43,240 nt of DNA from assembly GCA_024102725.1 (NCBI GenBank), contig JAGFJL010000028.1, positions 1 to 43,240 of the forward strand, written 5' to 3'. Shown here one piece after another: positions 35,150 through 42,657 of the stretch (position 1 is the first letter of the stretch; each line of letters opens with the position of its first letter). The position numbers were made by a program, and so were the translations under genes. This DNA comes from Nitrococcus mobilis (lineage in GTDB: Bacteria; Pseudomonadota; Gammaproteobacteria; Nitrococcales; Nitrococcaceae). Below the pieces are notes generated by a model. That model saw nothing but the letters and a program-made list of their open reading frames with translations. It was not told where the DNA came from and made no database searches.

Positions 35150-35239
35150 ATGGCGAAGACCCTATTACAGTACAGTCTTGTTCTCGCCATCGCTTGTGCC
35201 GCATCCGTATTGTTGGCCGGTTTGTGTGCAGATCAGTGA
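35150..35239 (+). CDS. Possible 29-residue hydrophobic peptide
   Basis: The short frame starts with MAKTLLQYS, continues with one long hydrophobic helix (about 5-26) and ends in CADQ. It resembles either a one-pass small membrane protein or a lone signal peptide. It fills the gap between the two ATP-grasp genes and ends 27 bp before the second. The ribosome-binding site is weak. A longer TTG-started frame (35068-35259) overlaps it in another register but has an arginine-rich, shadow-like composition. Expression is unproven. Confidence 0.35.
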   Translation: MAKTLLQYSLVLAIACAASVLLAGLCADQ

Positions 35240-35266
35240 GGATCGTTCGGAACAGGTAGCCCTGCC

Positions 35267-36274
35267 ATGGACATAACAGTGCTTTTGGGAGATCCACGTC
35301 TTCCCTATCGCTATAATCTCAGCAATCGCTTCGAACCCCACGACTACCTTGCTTTGCGTCGGCTGCAGGAGGCTCTGGATCAGATCGAGGGCTACCGGTT
35401 CCGGTTCCTCGACGATCACGAGCGGCTTTGGCAAAGGCTGGAGCAGGAGGAGCGCCCGGCGCTGGTGCTGAACTTCTGCAATACGGGTTATCGTAACGAC
35501 TTCGCCCGCCAGCAGCACGTCGCCGCATTGCTGGACATGTTGCGGCTGCCTTACGCCGGTGCCGGGCCGGAATGCATGGTGCTCTGCCACAACAAGTTCC
35601 TCGTGTACGCACTGGCAGCCAATTTGGGAATCCCGGTACCGCGACAAGCGCTAGTCGGCGGTGCCCAGCAACAGGCCACGCCACGCAGCGTCTACCCAGC
35701 GTTTATCAAGCCTAACAATGCCGACGGTAGCTTTGGGATTACGAGCAGTTCCCTAGTCCACTGCCCGGAAGAGGCAGAACGTCAACTGCTGAAGATGATG
35801 GCGCTGTTGCCCAACCCGCAGCTACTGATCCAGGAATACTTGCCGGGCCCCGAATACAGCATGGGTGTGCTGGGCAATCCGAGGATCGGATATACCGTGC
35901 TGCCACCACTGCAGGTTGATTTCTCTGGGCTCCCCAAGGACCTGCCGCCGATCATGACCTACGAGTCTAAGGTGGATCCCCGATCGCCGTATTGGCAGCA
36001 TGTGCGCTTTTGCCCGGCGACATTGGCCGATCACGTGCGCCAGCGCATGATCGCCGCAGCCAAGCTGATGTTCGAATGGCTGGGATGCCGCGATTACGCG
36101 CGGGTTGATTTCCGTTGCGGTGCCGATGGCGAACCTCGGCTGCTGGACATCAACGCGCACCCTGTCTGGGCCGAGGGCGGCATGTTGGCCACCATGGCGG
36201 GCTACCTTCATCGAAGCTACCCGCAGTTTCTTGAATCGATCATCGCCGTTGCCAGAACCCGTTTGCAACTGTAG
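35267..36274 (+). CDS. D-alanine-D-alanine-ligase-like ATP-grasp protein
   Basis: A 335-residue ATP-grasp protein with the D-Ala-D-Ala-ligase architecture: N-terminal domain with LVLNFCNTGYRND (67-79) replacing the VFNALHG region of Ddl, and PYAGAGPECMVLCHNK (95-110). The ATP-binding lysine lies in AFIKPNNADGSFGI (Lys148), with the LIQEYLPGPEYS segment (187-198) and the metal-binding YARVDFRCG (Asp281) and LLDINAHP (Asp294, Asn296). The usual Ddl E-I-N is D-I-N here, and the Ddl serine-loop residues are not obvious. It is therefore probably not a cell-wall enzyme but a ligase for another pair of substrates. It lies 24 bp from the convergent C26 gene. Confidence 0.75.
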   Translation: MDITVLLGDPRLPYRYNLSNRFEPHDYLALRRLQEALDQIEGYRFRFLDDHERLWQRLEQEERPALVLNFCNTGYRNDFARQQHVAALLDMLRLPYAGAGPECMVLCHNKFLVYALAANLGIPVPRQALVGGAQQQATPRSVYPAFIKPNNADGSFGITSSSLVHCPEEAERQLLKMMALLPNPQLLIQEYLPGPEYSMGVLGNPRIGYTVLPPLQVDFSGLPKDLPPIMTYESKVDPRSPYWQHVRFCPATLADHVRQRMIAAAKLMFEWLGCRDYARVDFRCGADGEPRLLDINAHPVWAEGGMLATMAGYLHRSYPQFLESIIAVARTRLQL

Positions 36275-36298
36275 TCCGGCACGGGCGTATCAACAGGG

Positions 36299-37075
36299 TC
36301 AGCGGATGGCTGCCATCCACGGCCGAGCCGTGGCGGCCCGGTGGTGGCGACATGCCTCGCCGAAGGCCTGAAAAAGGGCTCTGGAACAGGCATCCTCGGC
36401 CGCTTGCCACTCAGGGTGCCACTGCACACTGACAGCAAAAGCAGGCGCAGCGGCCACGCGGGTGCCCTCGATCAGTGCGTCCTCGGCCCGTGCCTCCACA
36501 ACCAAGCCAGGTGCTAGGCGATCGATACCCTGCCAGTGCAGCGAGTTGACCTCCAAGCGTGTGCGCCCAAACAGCTTCGCGAGAAAGCCGCCCCGGGTCA
36601 AGTGGACCGTATGAGCCGGGCCGTAGCGCTCTTCTTCCGGCACCGAAATGTCCTCCCGGTGGTCCATTTTGTCGGGTAGCTCATGAACGAACTGATGGAG
36701 ACTGCCACCCAGGGCTACGTTGAGCTCCTGGTGGCCGCGGCAGATCGCGAGGAGGGGCACACCGGTCTCCACAGCGGCTCGGAGCAGGGGCAGCGTGGTG
36801 GCGTCGCGGCGTGTATCCAGTCCGTCCGGTGTTTGCTGCGATTCACTCCCATAGTGCCTCGGTTCGACCCCTGACGTGCTGCCCGTGGCGAGGATGCCGT
36901 CCACGCCCTGTAGCAGCGAGTGGATGTCGAGCGCGGCGCCAAGAGTGGGAATCAGCAAAGGGACGCAATCAGCGACTAACGCCACGGCATCAGTATACTT
37001 GCGCGCCACGCAGTCATTGCCTAGTTCGGACACACTCTTGTAGCAGGCTGTGATACCAACGATCGGGCGCATCAT
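36299..37075 (-). CDS. Gamma-glutamyl hydrolase, PuuD-like class I glutamine amidotransferase (C26)
   Basis: Predicted cysteine hydrolase that splits gamma-glutamyl amides; PuuD of E. coli releases GABA from gamma-glutamyl-GABA. The 258 residues include RPIVGITACY at the start and the nucleophile elbow LLAICRGHQELNV (Cys112). VNSLHWQGI and the catalytic VQWHPEWQ (His220, Glu222) complete the triad. It has no fused synthase domain, so it acts as a hydrolase or a stand-alone amidotransferase. It faces the two ATP-grasp ligases, which hints at turnover or trimming of their product. The initiator may be either of the first two Met codons. Confidence 0.85.
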   Translation of the reverse strand: MMRPIVGITACYKSVSELGNDCVARKYTDAVALVADCVPLLIPTLGAALDIHSLLQGVDGILATGSTSGVEPRHYGSESQQTPDGLDTRRDATTLPLLRAAVETGVPLLAICRGHQELNVALGGSLHQFVHELPDKMDHREDISVPEEERYGPAHTVHLTRGGFLAKLFGRTRLEVNSLHWQGIDRLAPGLVVEARAEDALIEGTRVAAAPAFAVSVQWHPEWQAAEDACSRALFQAFGEACRHHRAATARPWMAAIR

Positions 37076-37109
37076 TCACTGTCCCACCCGCGGTCCGCTT
37101 CGGTAAAGA

Positions 37110-37115
37110 ATTATA
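37110..37115 (-). promoter_or_regulatory. Possible -10 element of the C26 hydrolase gene
   Basis: A perfect TATAAT on the minus strand, 35 bp before the start codon at 37075. No good -35 hexamer is seen at 16-18 bp, so activation or an extended contact may be needed. Confidence 0.35.
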
Positions 37116-37242
37116 CCAAGGTGCAGTATGTCGCTGACCTCGGTGGCAAGCCAGATCCGGGTCGCGTCGAAGTCGCAAGGTCAGCGCGCGCGGTCTTCTC
37201 GGGCAAGCCTCCCAAGCAACCACTCGCCGGTGACTTGCTTCA

Positions 37243-37274
37243 GCGCCTCTCTCGTGCCTGCCAGAGAGAGGCGC
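37243..37274. repeat. Perfect 11-bp hairpin downstream of the acidic orphan gene
   Basis: Arms GCGCCTCTCTC (37243-37253) and GAGAGAGGCGC (37264-37274) with a 10-nt loop. On the minus strand it lies 21 bp past the stop of the 93-residue gene and before the C26 gene. No T-run follows, so it may stabilise or separate the two messages rather than act as a canonical terminator. Confidence 0.5.
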
Positions 37275-37294
37275 CACCGATCAAGAGGTCAGTT

Positions 37295-37576
37295 TCAATC
37301 GTTGTCATACCAATCAGGGAACTCACAACGCAGGTCCACCATGACCCGGGCAATCTCTTCTTGTGTATAGGGCTCACGTGCACCTTCGCCTTCGAACTCA
37401 TTGGCGGGCCATTTCTGCGCCACCTGCTCGGCTAGCTCCTCCTCGGAGTAACTTATAAAGAGCTGTGCGAGCTCCTCGCGCGTGTTTTGTCCGTTACCCG
37501 TGAGGTGGGTTGCACAGATCGCCCGCAGCCAATCCTCCCGCGTTTCGAAAGGGTAGTCACCGAATACGTAACCCAT
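37295..37576 (-). CDS. Acidic 93-residue orphan protein
   Basis: I do not recognise this family. The ATG at 37576 has GAGGA placed 7 bp upstream, which favours it over the in-frame upstream start at 37657. The product begins MGYVFGDYPFETREDWLRAI and has 21 acidic against 7 basic residues. It is predicted mainly helical (REELAQLF, EEELAEQVAQKW, EEIARVMVDL), with Cys21, Cys84 and a Trp/Tyr-rich end. There is no signal peptide or membrane helix. It is on the same strand as the C26 hydrolase, 219 bp upstream of it, separated by a strong hairpin. Confidence 0.6.
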   Translation of the reverse strand: MGYVFGDYPFETREDWLRAICATHLTGNGQNTREELAQLFISYSEEELAEQVAQKWPANEFEGEGAREPYTQEEIARVMVDLRCEFPDWYDND

Positions 37577-38388
37577 GGCTTGATCCTCGCAGTAGCAATG
37601 CCGATTACCGCGCACTCTCTGTTGCCGGCGCGGGTATATTGTGTGTGTGTTAGCCAATTACTTGTTCTTCGGCGCCGCCTCCCCTTGCCGGCAGCAACCG
37701 CCGTCTTTGCCTTTGCTCGGTTTTATGGCAGACGCCGAGTGTTTCACTGGTTCAATTTTATATAATGATACCAATATTCTAGTGCCTCCTGCGGAGAGGA
37801 GGTGCCTTTAGCGCAACCCATACCCGTTGGCAAGGCCAGCATCGATAGCGGCCGTGCTCTATGCGGTATGGAAGCGTGCAGCAGATTTTCAGCGCATCGG
37901 CCAAGCCTTAAAATTAGGAGAGCATGTGCAATCGATTCCAACATAATGCTCACGAACCGGCTCATCCAATGCTATAGTGGCCAGCAATTCGTGTCCGATC
38001 CATACCGCGGTCTACTGGGCCGATAGGGATGGGGGTTGGACCGGCGGTGATAAATGGGTATTCTGCGCCGCTTCGGCTTGCGGGTCTGCGCTGGACAATC
38101 GTAGTGGGGGGAGGATCCAAGGCGCGGCGCGTTTGCGCGCGTCCAAATTCCCGCTGTGACGTCTAGTTGAAATTTTTAGAGGCGAACAGAGCCCGCGGGG
38201 CCCGGCTGGATGGGTAGAGGTCGAGGTACACGGCTCGTTGGCCACAGTACCATGGGAGCGTCCGGGGCAGCATCCGAAAATAGAATATATCGATTCTTAT
38301 TCTATCCTTAAAAAGATCAATTTTACGGATATAAGCATTCCATTAATGAGCAGCTATGCTGCCTGTCTTTTTGCCAGGAGGTCGTACA
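37577..38388. other. AT-rich intergenic region upstream of the Calvin-cycle genes
   Basis: About 810 bp with no gene that I can support. It contains a GT dinucleotide run near 37641-37650 and a TATAAT at 37761-37766 without a good -35. A 9-bp hairpin (two wobble pairs) lies at 37782-37805, whose right arm supplies an AGGAGGTG ribosome-binding-like element. There is also a short protein-like frame (37812-37952). Near the right end is an inverted repeat in front of the transketolase gene. The composition differs from the GC-rich neighbours, suggesting regulatory DNA, decay or transfer. Confidence 0.5.
38281..38304. promoter_or_regulatory. Inverted repeat upstream of cbbT, candidate operator
   Basis: TAGAAT (38281-38286) and ATTCTA (38299-38304) are symmetrical over 24 bp, with a nested AGAAT/ATTCT pair. 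They lie 85 bp before the transketolase ATG and upstream of a weak promoter-like TTAAAA (38308-38313), 16 bp, TATAAG (38330-38335). LysR-type CbbR proteins bind AT-rich dyads at such positions, but no cbbR gene is in view. Confidence 0.35.
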
Positions 38389-40455
38389 ATGCAACCGCCG
38401 CAGGATACTACGACGACGGCTGCCGACCGGTCCCACCTCGCGCGCGCGAGCTACAGCGGGCCCCGACGGCGCCTCGCCAATGCAATCCGAGCGCTGAGCA
38501 TGGATGCTGTGCAACGGGCCAACGCCGGGCATCCGGGGGCCCCTATGGGTATGGCCGATATTGCCGAGGTGCTATGGAACGATTTCTTGCGTCATAATCC
38601 GGCCAATCCGCGCTGGTTCAATCGAGATCGTTTCGTTCTCTCTAACGGCCACGGCGCGATGCTGCTTTACTCCGTGCTGCATTTGAGCGGCTATGAGCTC
38701 AGCCTGGAGGATATCAAGCAGTTTCGCCAGCTTGGCTCAAAAACCCCGGGACATCCGGAGTACGGCTATACTCCAGGCGTTGAGACGACAACCGGGCCGT
38801 TGGGTCAAGGGCTAGCGAATGCGGTGGGAATGGCCATCGCGGAGCGGACGCTGGCGGCGCAGTTCAATCGCCCCGGGCATACTTTGGTGGATCACTACAC
38901 CTATTGTTTCTTGGGCGATGGCTGCCTGATGGAGGGGATTTCACACGAGGTTTGCTCGTTGGCCGGTACATTACGGCTGGGCAAATTGATCTGCGTCTAC
39001 GACGATAACGGCATTTCGATCGATGGCAAAGTTGATGGATGGTTTACCGATGATACGCCGTTGCGGTTTGAGGCCTATGGTTGGCATGTGGTGCGCGATG
39101 TGGACGGCCACGACGCCGAAGCGGTGAAGCATGCCATCGAGGAGGCGCGTGGGATCACTGATCGACCCTCGCTCATCTGCGCCAAAACAATAATCGGTTT
39201 TGGCGCACCGAATGTCTGTGGTACCCACGGAGTACATGGCGCGCCGCTGGGAGAGGATGAAATTCAAGCCACGCGAGAGTTTTTGGGTTGGGAGTATCCA
39301 CCCTTTGAAATCCCGGGTGATATTTATCGGGGCTGGGATGCTCGTTCGCGGGGAGCTCATTGGGAGACGGAATGGAATGCCGTCTTGGCTGATTACAAGC
39401 GGGCACATCCGGATTTGGCGCGTGAGTTCGAGCGCCGCCGCCGTGCCGAGTTGCCGGAGAAATGGTCGCAGCATGCCGCAGAGGCATTGGCACGCGCCAA
39501 TGAGCGCGGAGCCAAGGAAGCGACCCGTAAATCCTCGCAGGCCGCACTCAACGCTTACGGCCCTTATTTACCGGAGTTGATCGGCGGTTCGGCGGACCTT
39601 ACCGGCTCGAACAACACGAACTGGGATGACTGTGCGACGCTGACCCACAAGGATAGTGACGGGAATTATATCTATTATGGGGTGCGCGAGTTTGGTATGG
39701 CGGCCATCATCAACGGGCTCGCGCTCCATGGCGGTTTCATTCCGTACGGTGGAACTTTCCTCGTCTTTTCCGATTATGCGCGCAATGCGCTGCGTATGGC
39801 CTCGCTCATAGGTGCGCATAGCATTTTTGTACTGACCCATGATTCCATCGGTCTCGGCGAGGATGGCCCGACGCATCAGCCGGTGGAGCATGTCGCCTCG
39901 CTGCGCTTGATCCCGAACCTCACCGTGTGGCGCCCTTGCGATAGCGTGGAGACAATCGTCGCTTGGCGCTCGGCAATCGAGCGCCGTGATGGCCCCACAT
40001 GTTTGATTCTTACGCGGCAAAACGTCACCCATCAAGCCCGCGACGCGAAAATGCTGCAGGCGATTGAGCGTGGTGGCTACGTGCTCCGCGACGCCACCGC
40101 GGAGCCGGAAGCACTCATCATTGCAACCGGCTCCGAAGTCGAACTCGCCATGGATGCGGCGCAAGCGCTTGCTGAGCGCGGCCGCCGGATACGGGTGGTT
40201 TCCCTGCCCAGCGTGGAGATCTTTGAGGCGCAGGATGCGGCCTACCGGGAGTCGGTTTTACCCTCCCGCCTGACCGCCCGATTGGTTTTGGAGGCGGGTG
40301 CTACGCGGCTTTGGGCCTCCTATGCTGGCCCGAAGGGCAAAGTGCTCGGTATCGACCGCTTCGGTGAGTCAGCGCCGGCGAATGTGCTGTTTCAGCATTT
40401 TGGCTTTACTGTCGAGCGGGTCGTTGCCGCCGTGGAAGCGTTGTTGTCCGAATAG
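38389..40455 (+). CDS. cbbT: Transketolase
   Basis: Thiamine-diphosphate enzyme moving two-carbon units in the Calvin and pentose phosphate cycles. The 688-residue protein has [20 protein letters not shown] (45-63), [23 protein letters not shown], and the ThDP/Mg motif GDGCLMEG with GDG at 176-178. The transketolase signature [14 protein letters not shown] is near residue 490, and RFGESAP is near the end. The ATG at 38389 is supported by AGGAGG at 38376-38381 with a 7-bp spacer. Being first of a run with prk and fbp, it probably serves CO2 fixation; whether it is the only transketolase cannot be told. Confidence 0.96.
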   Translation: MQPPQDTTTTAADRSHLARASYSGPRRRLANAIRALSMDAVQRANAGHPGAPMGMADIAEVLWNDFLRHNPANPRWFNRDRFVLSNGHGAMLLYSVLHLSGYELSLEDIKQFRQLGSKTPGHPEYGYTPGVETTTGPLGQGLANAVGMAIAERTLAAQFNRPGHTLVDHYTYCFLGDGCLMEGISHEVCSLAGTLRLGKLICVYDDNGISIDGKVDGWFTDDTPLRFEAYGWHVVRDVDGHDAEAVKHAIEEARGITDRPSLICAKTIIGFGAPNVCGTHGVHGAPLGEDEIQATREFLGWEYPPFEIPGDIYRGWDARSRGAHWETEWNAVLADYKRAHPDLAREFERRRRAELPEKWSQHAAEALARANERGAKEATRKSSQAALNAYGPYLPELIGGSADLTGSNNTNWDDCATLTHKDSDGNYIYYGVREFGMAAIINGLALHGGFIPYGGTFLVFSDYARNALRMASLIGAHSIFVLTHDSIGLGEDGPTHQPVEHVASLRLIPNLTVWRPCDSVETIVAWRSAIERRDGPTCLILTRQNVTHQARDAKMLQAIERGGYVLRDATAEPEALIIATGSEVELAMDAAQALAERGRRIRVVSLPSVEIFEAQDAAYRESVLPSRLTARLVLEAGATRLWASYAGPKGKVLGIDRFGESAPANVLFQHFGFTVERVVAAVEALLSE

Positions 40456-40618
40456 ATTTGGAGTCTATGCGCACTGCGCGAGCAACGGCGGCTGTGGCGG
40501 GTTGCTACAGCGTTTGGCGCTTCGCTGCGATCCATCTACGACTGTTAACACCTGTATTTGCTAGCATCTGTACTCGAAATTACCTTGGGATTTCAGCCAC
40601 TTTGAGGAGGAAATCGAG

Positions 40619-41665
40619 ATGGCCCTAATTACCTTGAGGCAGCTTCTTGACCACGCTGCTGATCATAGTTACGGCGTTCCAGCCTTCAATGTCAATAACA
40701 TGGAGCAGGTGCACTCGATCATGGAAGCGGCGGACAAAGCCGACAGTCCCGTGATCATGCAGGCCTCGGCCGGCGCTAGGAAATATGCCGGCGCATCTTT
40801 CCTGCGTTATCTGTTCGACGCGGCTGTGCAGCAGTGGCCCCACATACCGATCGTCATGCATCAGGATCATGGTGCCTCCGCGGCGGTATGTTTGCGCTCC
40901 ATTCAGCTCGGGTTTACTTCGGTGATGATGGACGGTTCCCTGCTCGAGGATATGAAGACCCCGTCCGATTACGATTACAATGTCGATGTGACCCGCCGGG
41001 TGGCGGAGATGGCGCATGCGGGCGGTGTCTCCGTGGAAGGCGAGCTTGGTTGTCTCGGTTCGCTCGAGAGCGGTATGGCTGGCGAGGAGGATGGCTCCGG
41101 CGCCGCAGGCAAGCTGACCCGAGAGCAGCTGCTTACCGATCCCGATCAGGCGGCCGATTTCGTGAGTAAAACCCAGGTGGATGCTTTGGCGATTGCCATT
41201 GGCACCTCGCACGGCGCCTACAAGTTTACCCGCCCGCCGACTGGCGAGACGCTTGCCATCAACCGGATCAAAGAGATCAATGCGCGGATTCCGAACACCC
41301 ACTTGGTGATGCACGGTTCCTCTTCGGTGCCTCAAGAGTGGCTTGAGGTGATCAACACCTACGGAGGTGACATGGGTTCGACCTACGGCGTGCCCGTAGA
41401 AGAGATCGCCGAGGGCATTCGCAATGGAGTGCGCAAGGTGAACATCGATACTGATCTGCGCATGGCCTCCACCGGTGCCATACGGAAGTTCCTGGCGGAG
41501 AATCCAGCCGAGTTCGACCCGCGCAAGTTCCTCACGGCTTCGACCAAGGCAATGAAGGAGATTTGCCAGGCGCGCTTCGAGGCTTTTGGCTGTGCCGGTC
41601 AGGCTGCCAAGATCAAGCCGGTCAGCTTGGAGGCGATGGCACAGCGCTATGCCAGCAGCGCTTGA
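40619..41665 (+). CDS. fba: Fructose-bisphosphate aldolase, class II (CbbA type)
   Basis: Zinc-dependent aldolase condensing dihydroxyacetone phosphate with glyceraldehyde 3-phosphate, or with erythrose 4-phosphate in the Calvin cycle. The 348-residue protein has [13 protein letters not shown], and [12 protein letters not shown] with Asp83 and the Zn ligand His84. Further segments are [33 protein letters not shown] and VMHGSSSVP. The length and the [16 protein letters not shown] insert are typical of the class II B/CbbA group of autotrophs. A strong GAGGAGGAAAT ribosome-binding site precedes the ATG. It starts 163 bp after cbbT. Confidence 0.96.
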   Translation: MALITLRQLLDHAADHSYGVPAFNVNNMEQVHSIMEAADKADSPVIMQASAGARKYAGASFLRYLFDAAVQQWPHIPIVMHQDHGASAAVCLRSIQLGFTSVMMDGSLLEDMKTPSDYDYNVDVTRRVAEMAHAGGVSVEGELGCLGSLESGMAGEEDGSGAAGKLTREQLLTDPDQAADFVSKTQVDALAIAIGTSHGAYKFTRPPTGETLAINRIKEINARIPNTHLVMHGSSSVPQEWLEVINTYGGDMGSTYGVPVEEIAEGIRNGVRKVNIDTDLRMASTGAIRKFLAENPAEFDPRKFLTASTKAMKEICQARFEAFGCAGQAAKIKPVSLEAMAQRYASSA

Positions 41666-41735
41666 GCGAGTGAATAGAGCTGCCGTGCGCCTCCGTTTGG
41701 AGCGAGAAATCCGTGCTGCCCGCAGGGAGAATTAA

Positions 41736-42620
41736 ATGTCCAAACAACACCCGATCGTCGCCATCACCGGCTCCTCCGGAGCCGGTACCTCCACCGTGCG
41801 GGGGGCGATGGAGCATATCTTCCGCCGTGACGGGTTCAATGCCGCGGTCATCGAGGGGGACAGTTTCCATCGCTACGATCGTTCTGAGATGCGGCGTCAA
41901 CTCGAGCTCGCGCGTGAAGAGGGACGCAATCTCAGTCATTTCGGCCCGGATGGCAACCTCTTCGAAGAACTCGAAGCATTGTTTCGGGAATACAGCGAGC
42001 ACGGCACCGGCAAGCGTCGCTACTATCTACATAACACGGAAGAGGCGAGCCCCTTCAAGCAAGAGCCGGGGACATTCACACCCTGGGAAGCGCTGCCCGG
42101 CGATACGGATTTGCTTTTCTACGAGGGGCTGCACGGCGGGGTAGTCACGGGCGATGTCAATGTCGCTCAGTATGTAGACTTGCTCGTCGGTGTGGTGCCG
42201 ATCGTCAATTTGGAATGGATCCAAAAGATCCATCGCGACACCTCGGTGCGGGGCTATAGCCCGGAGGCGGTTACGGACACCATCCTGCGGCGTCTGCCCG
42301 ATTACGTGCATTACATCACACCGCAGTTCTCTCGTACGGATATCAATTTTCAGCGAGTACCGACTGTGGATACCTCCAATCCGTTCATTGCACGGGATAT
42401 CCCTACCTTGGACGAGAGCTTCGTGGTGATTCGTTTTCGAGAGCCCCGCAAGGCACAAGTGGATTTTCCTTATTTGCTCAACATGATCGATGACTCCTTT
42501 ATGTCGCGGCGCAATACCATCGTGGTCCCCGGCGGCAAGATGGGGCTGGCCATGGAGCTGATCATCCAGCCCTTGGTCGAGCGACTGGTGCAAAACGGCG
42601 CCAATCGGGTATTGGCCTAG
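41736..42620 (+). CDS. prkB: Phosphoribulokinase, proteobacterial type
   Basis: Phosphorylates ribulose 5-phosphate to ribulose 1,5-bisphosphate, the CO2 acceptor, and is diagnostic of the Calvin cycle. The 294-residue protein has the P-loop GSSGAGTS at 12-19, VIEGDSFHRYDR, the substrate-binding NLSHFGPDGNLFEEL, and LFYEGLHGG with the Walker B acid. WIQKIHRDTSVRGYSPEAV is also conserved. Size and sequence fit the octameric class I enzyme of proteobacteria, not the plant/cyanobacterial type. AGGGAGA precedes the ATG by 7 bp. Confidence 0.97.
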   Translation: MSKQHPIVAITGSSGAGTSTVRGAMEHIFRRDGFNAAVIEGDSFHRYDRSEMRRQLELAREEGRNLSHFGPDGNLFEELEALFREYSEHGTGKRRYYLHNTEEASPFKQEPGTFTPWEALPGDTDLLFYEGLHGGVVTGDVNVAQYVDLLVGVVPIVNLEWIQKIHRDTSVRGYSPEAVTDTILRRLPDYVHYITPQFSRTDINFQRVPTVDTSNPFIARDIPTLDESFVVIRFREPRKAQVDFPYLLNMIDDSFMSRRNTIVVPGGKMGLAMELIIQPLVERLVQNGANRVLA

Positions 42621-42657
42621 GAATTCGGCTGATCGGAGATAACCGAGGAATGGATCA

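Noticed and set aside
35068..35259. TTG-started 63-codon frame between the two ATP-grasp genes
   Set aside because: Its second half is Arg- and Cys-rich, as expected for a shadow of the overlapping hydrophobic frame; the hydrophobic peptide is the better candidate.
37077..37294. Minus-strand protein-like stretch between the acidic orphan and the C26 gene
   Set aside because: It is interrupted by a stop, has no start or known motif, and is partly explained by the 11-bp inverted repeat.
37641..37650. GT dinucleotide run
   Set aside because: Only about five units and outside any gene or promoter; nothing suggests phase variation.
37812..37952. Protein-like frame containing AVLYAVWKRAADFQRIG
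   Set aside because: It has no start codon at a sensible distance from the upstream AGGAGGTG element and matches no family I know; kept only as a remark in the intergenic entry.
37977..38159. A 60-codon open frame upstream of transketolase
   Set aside because: Composition is Cys/Arg/Gly-rich, with no ribosome-binding site and no recognisable motif; it continues the same frame as another short open stretch only by chance.
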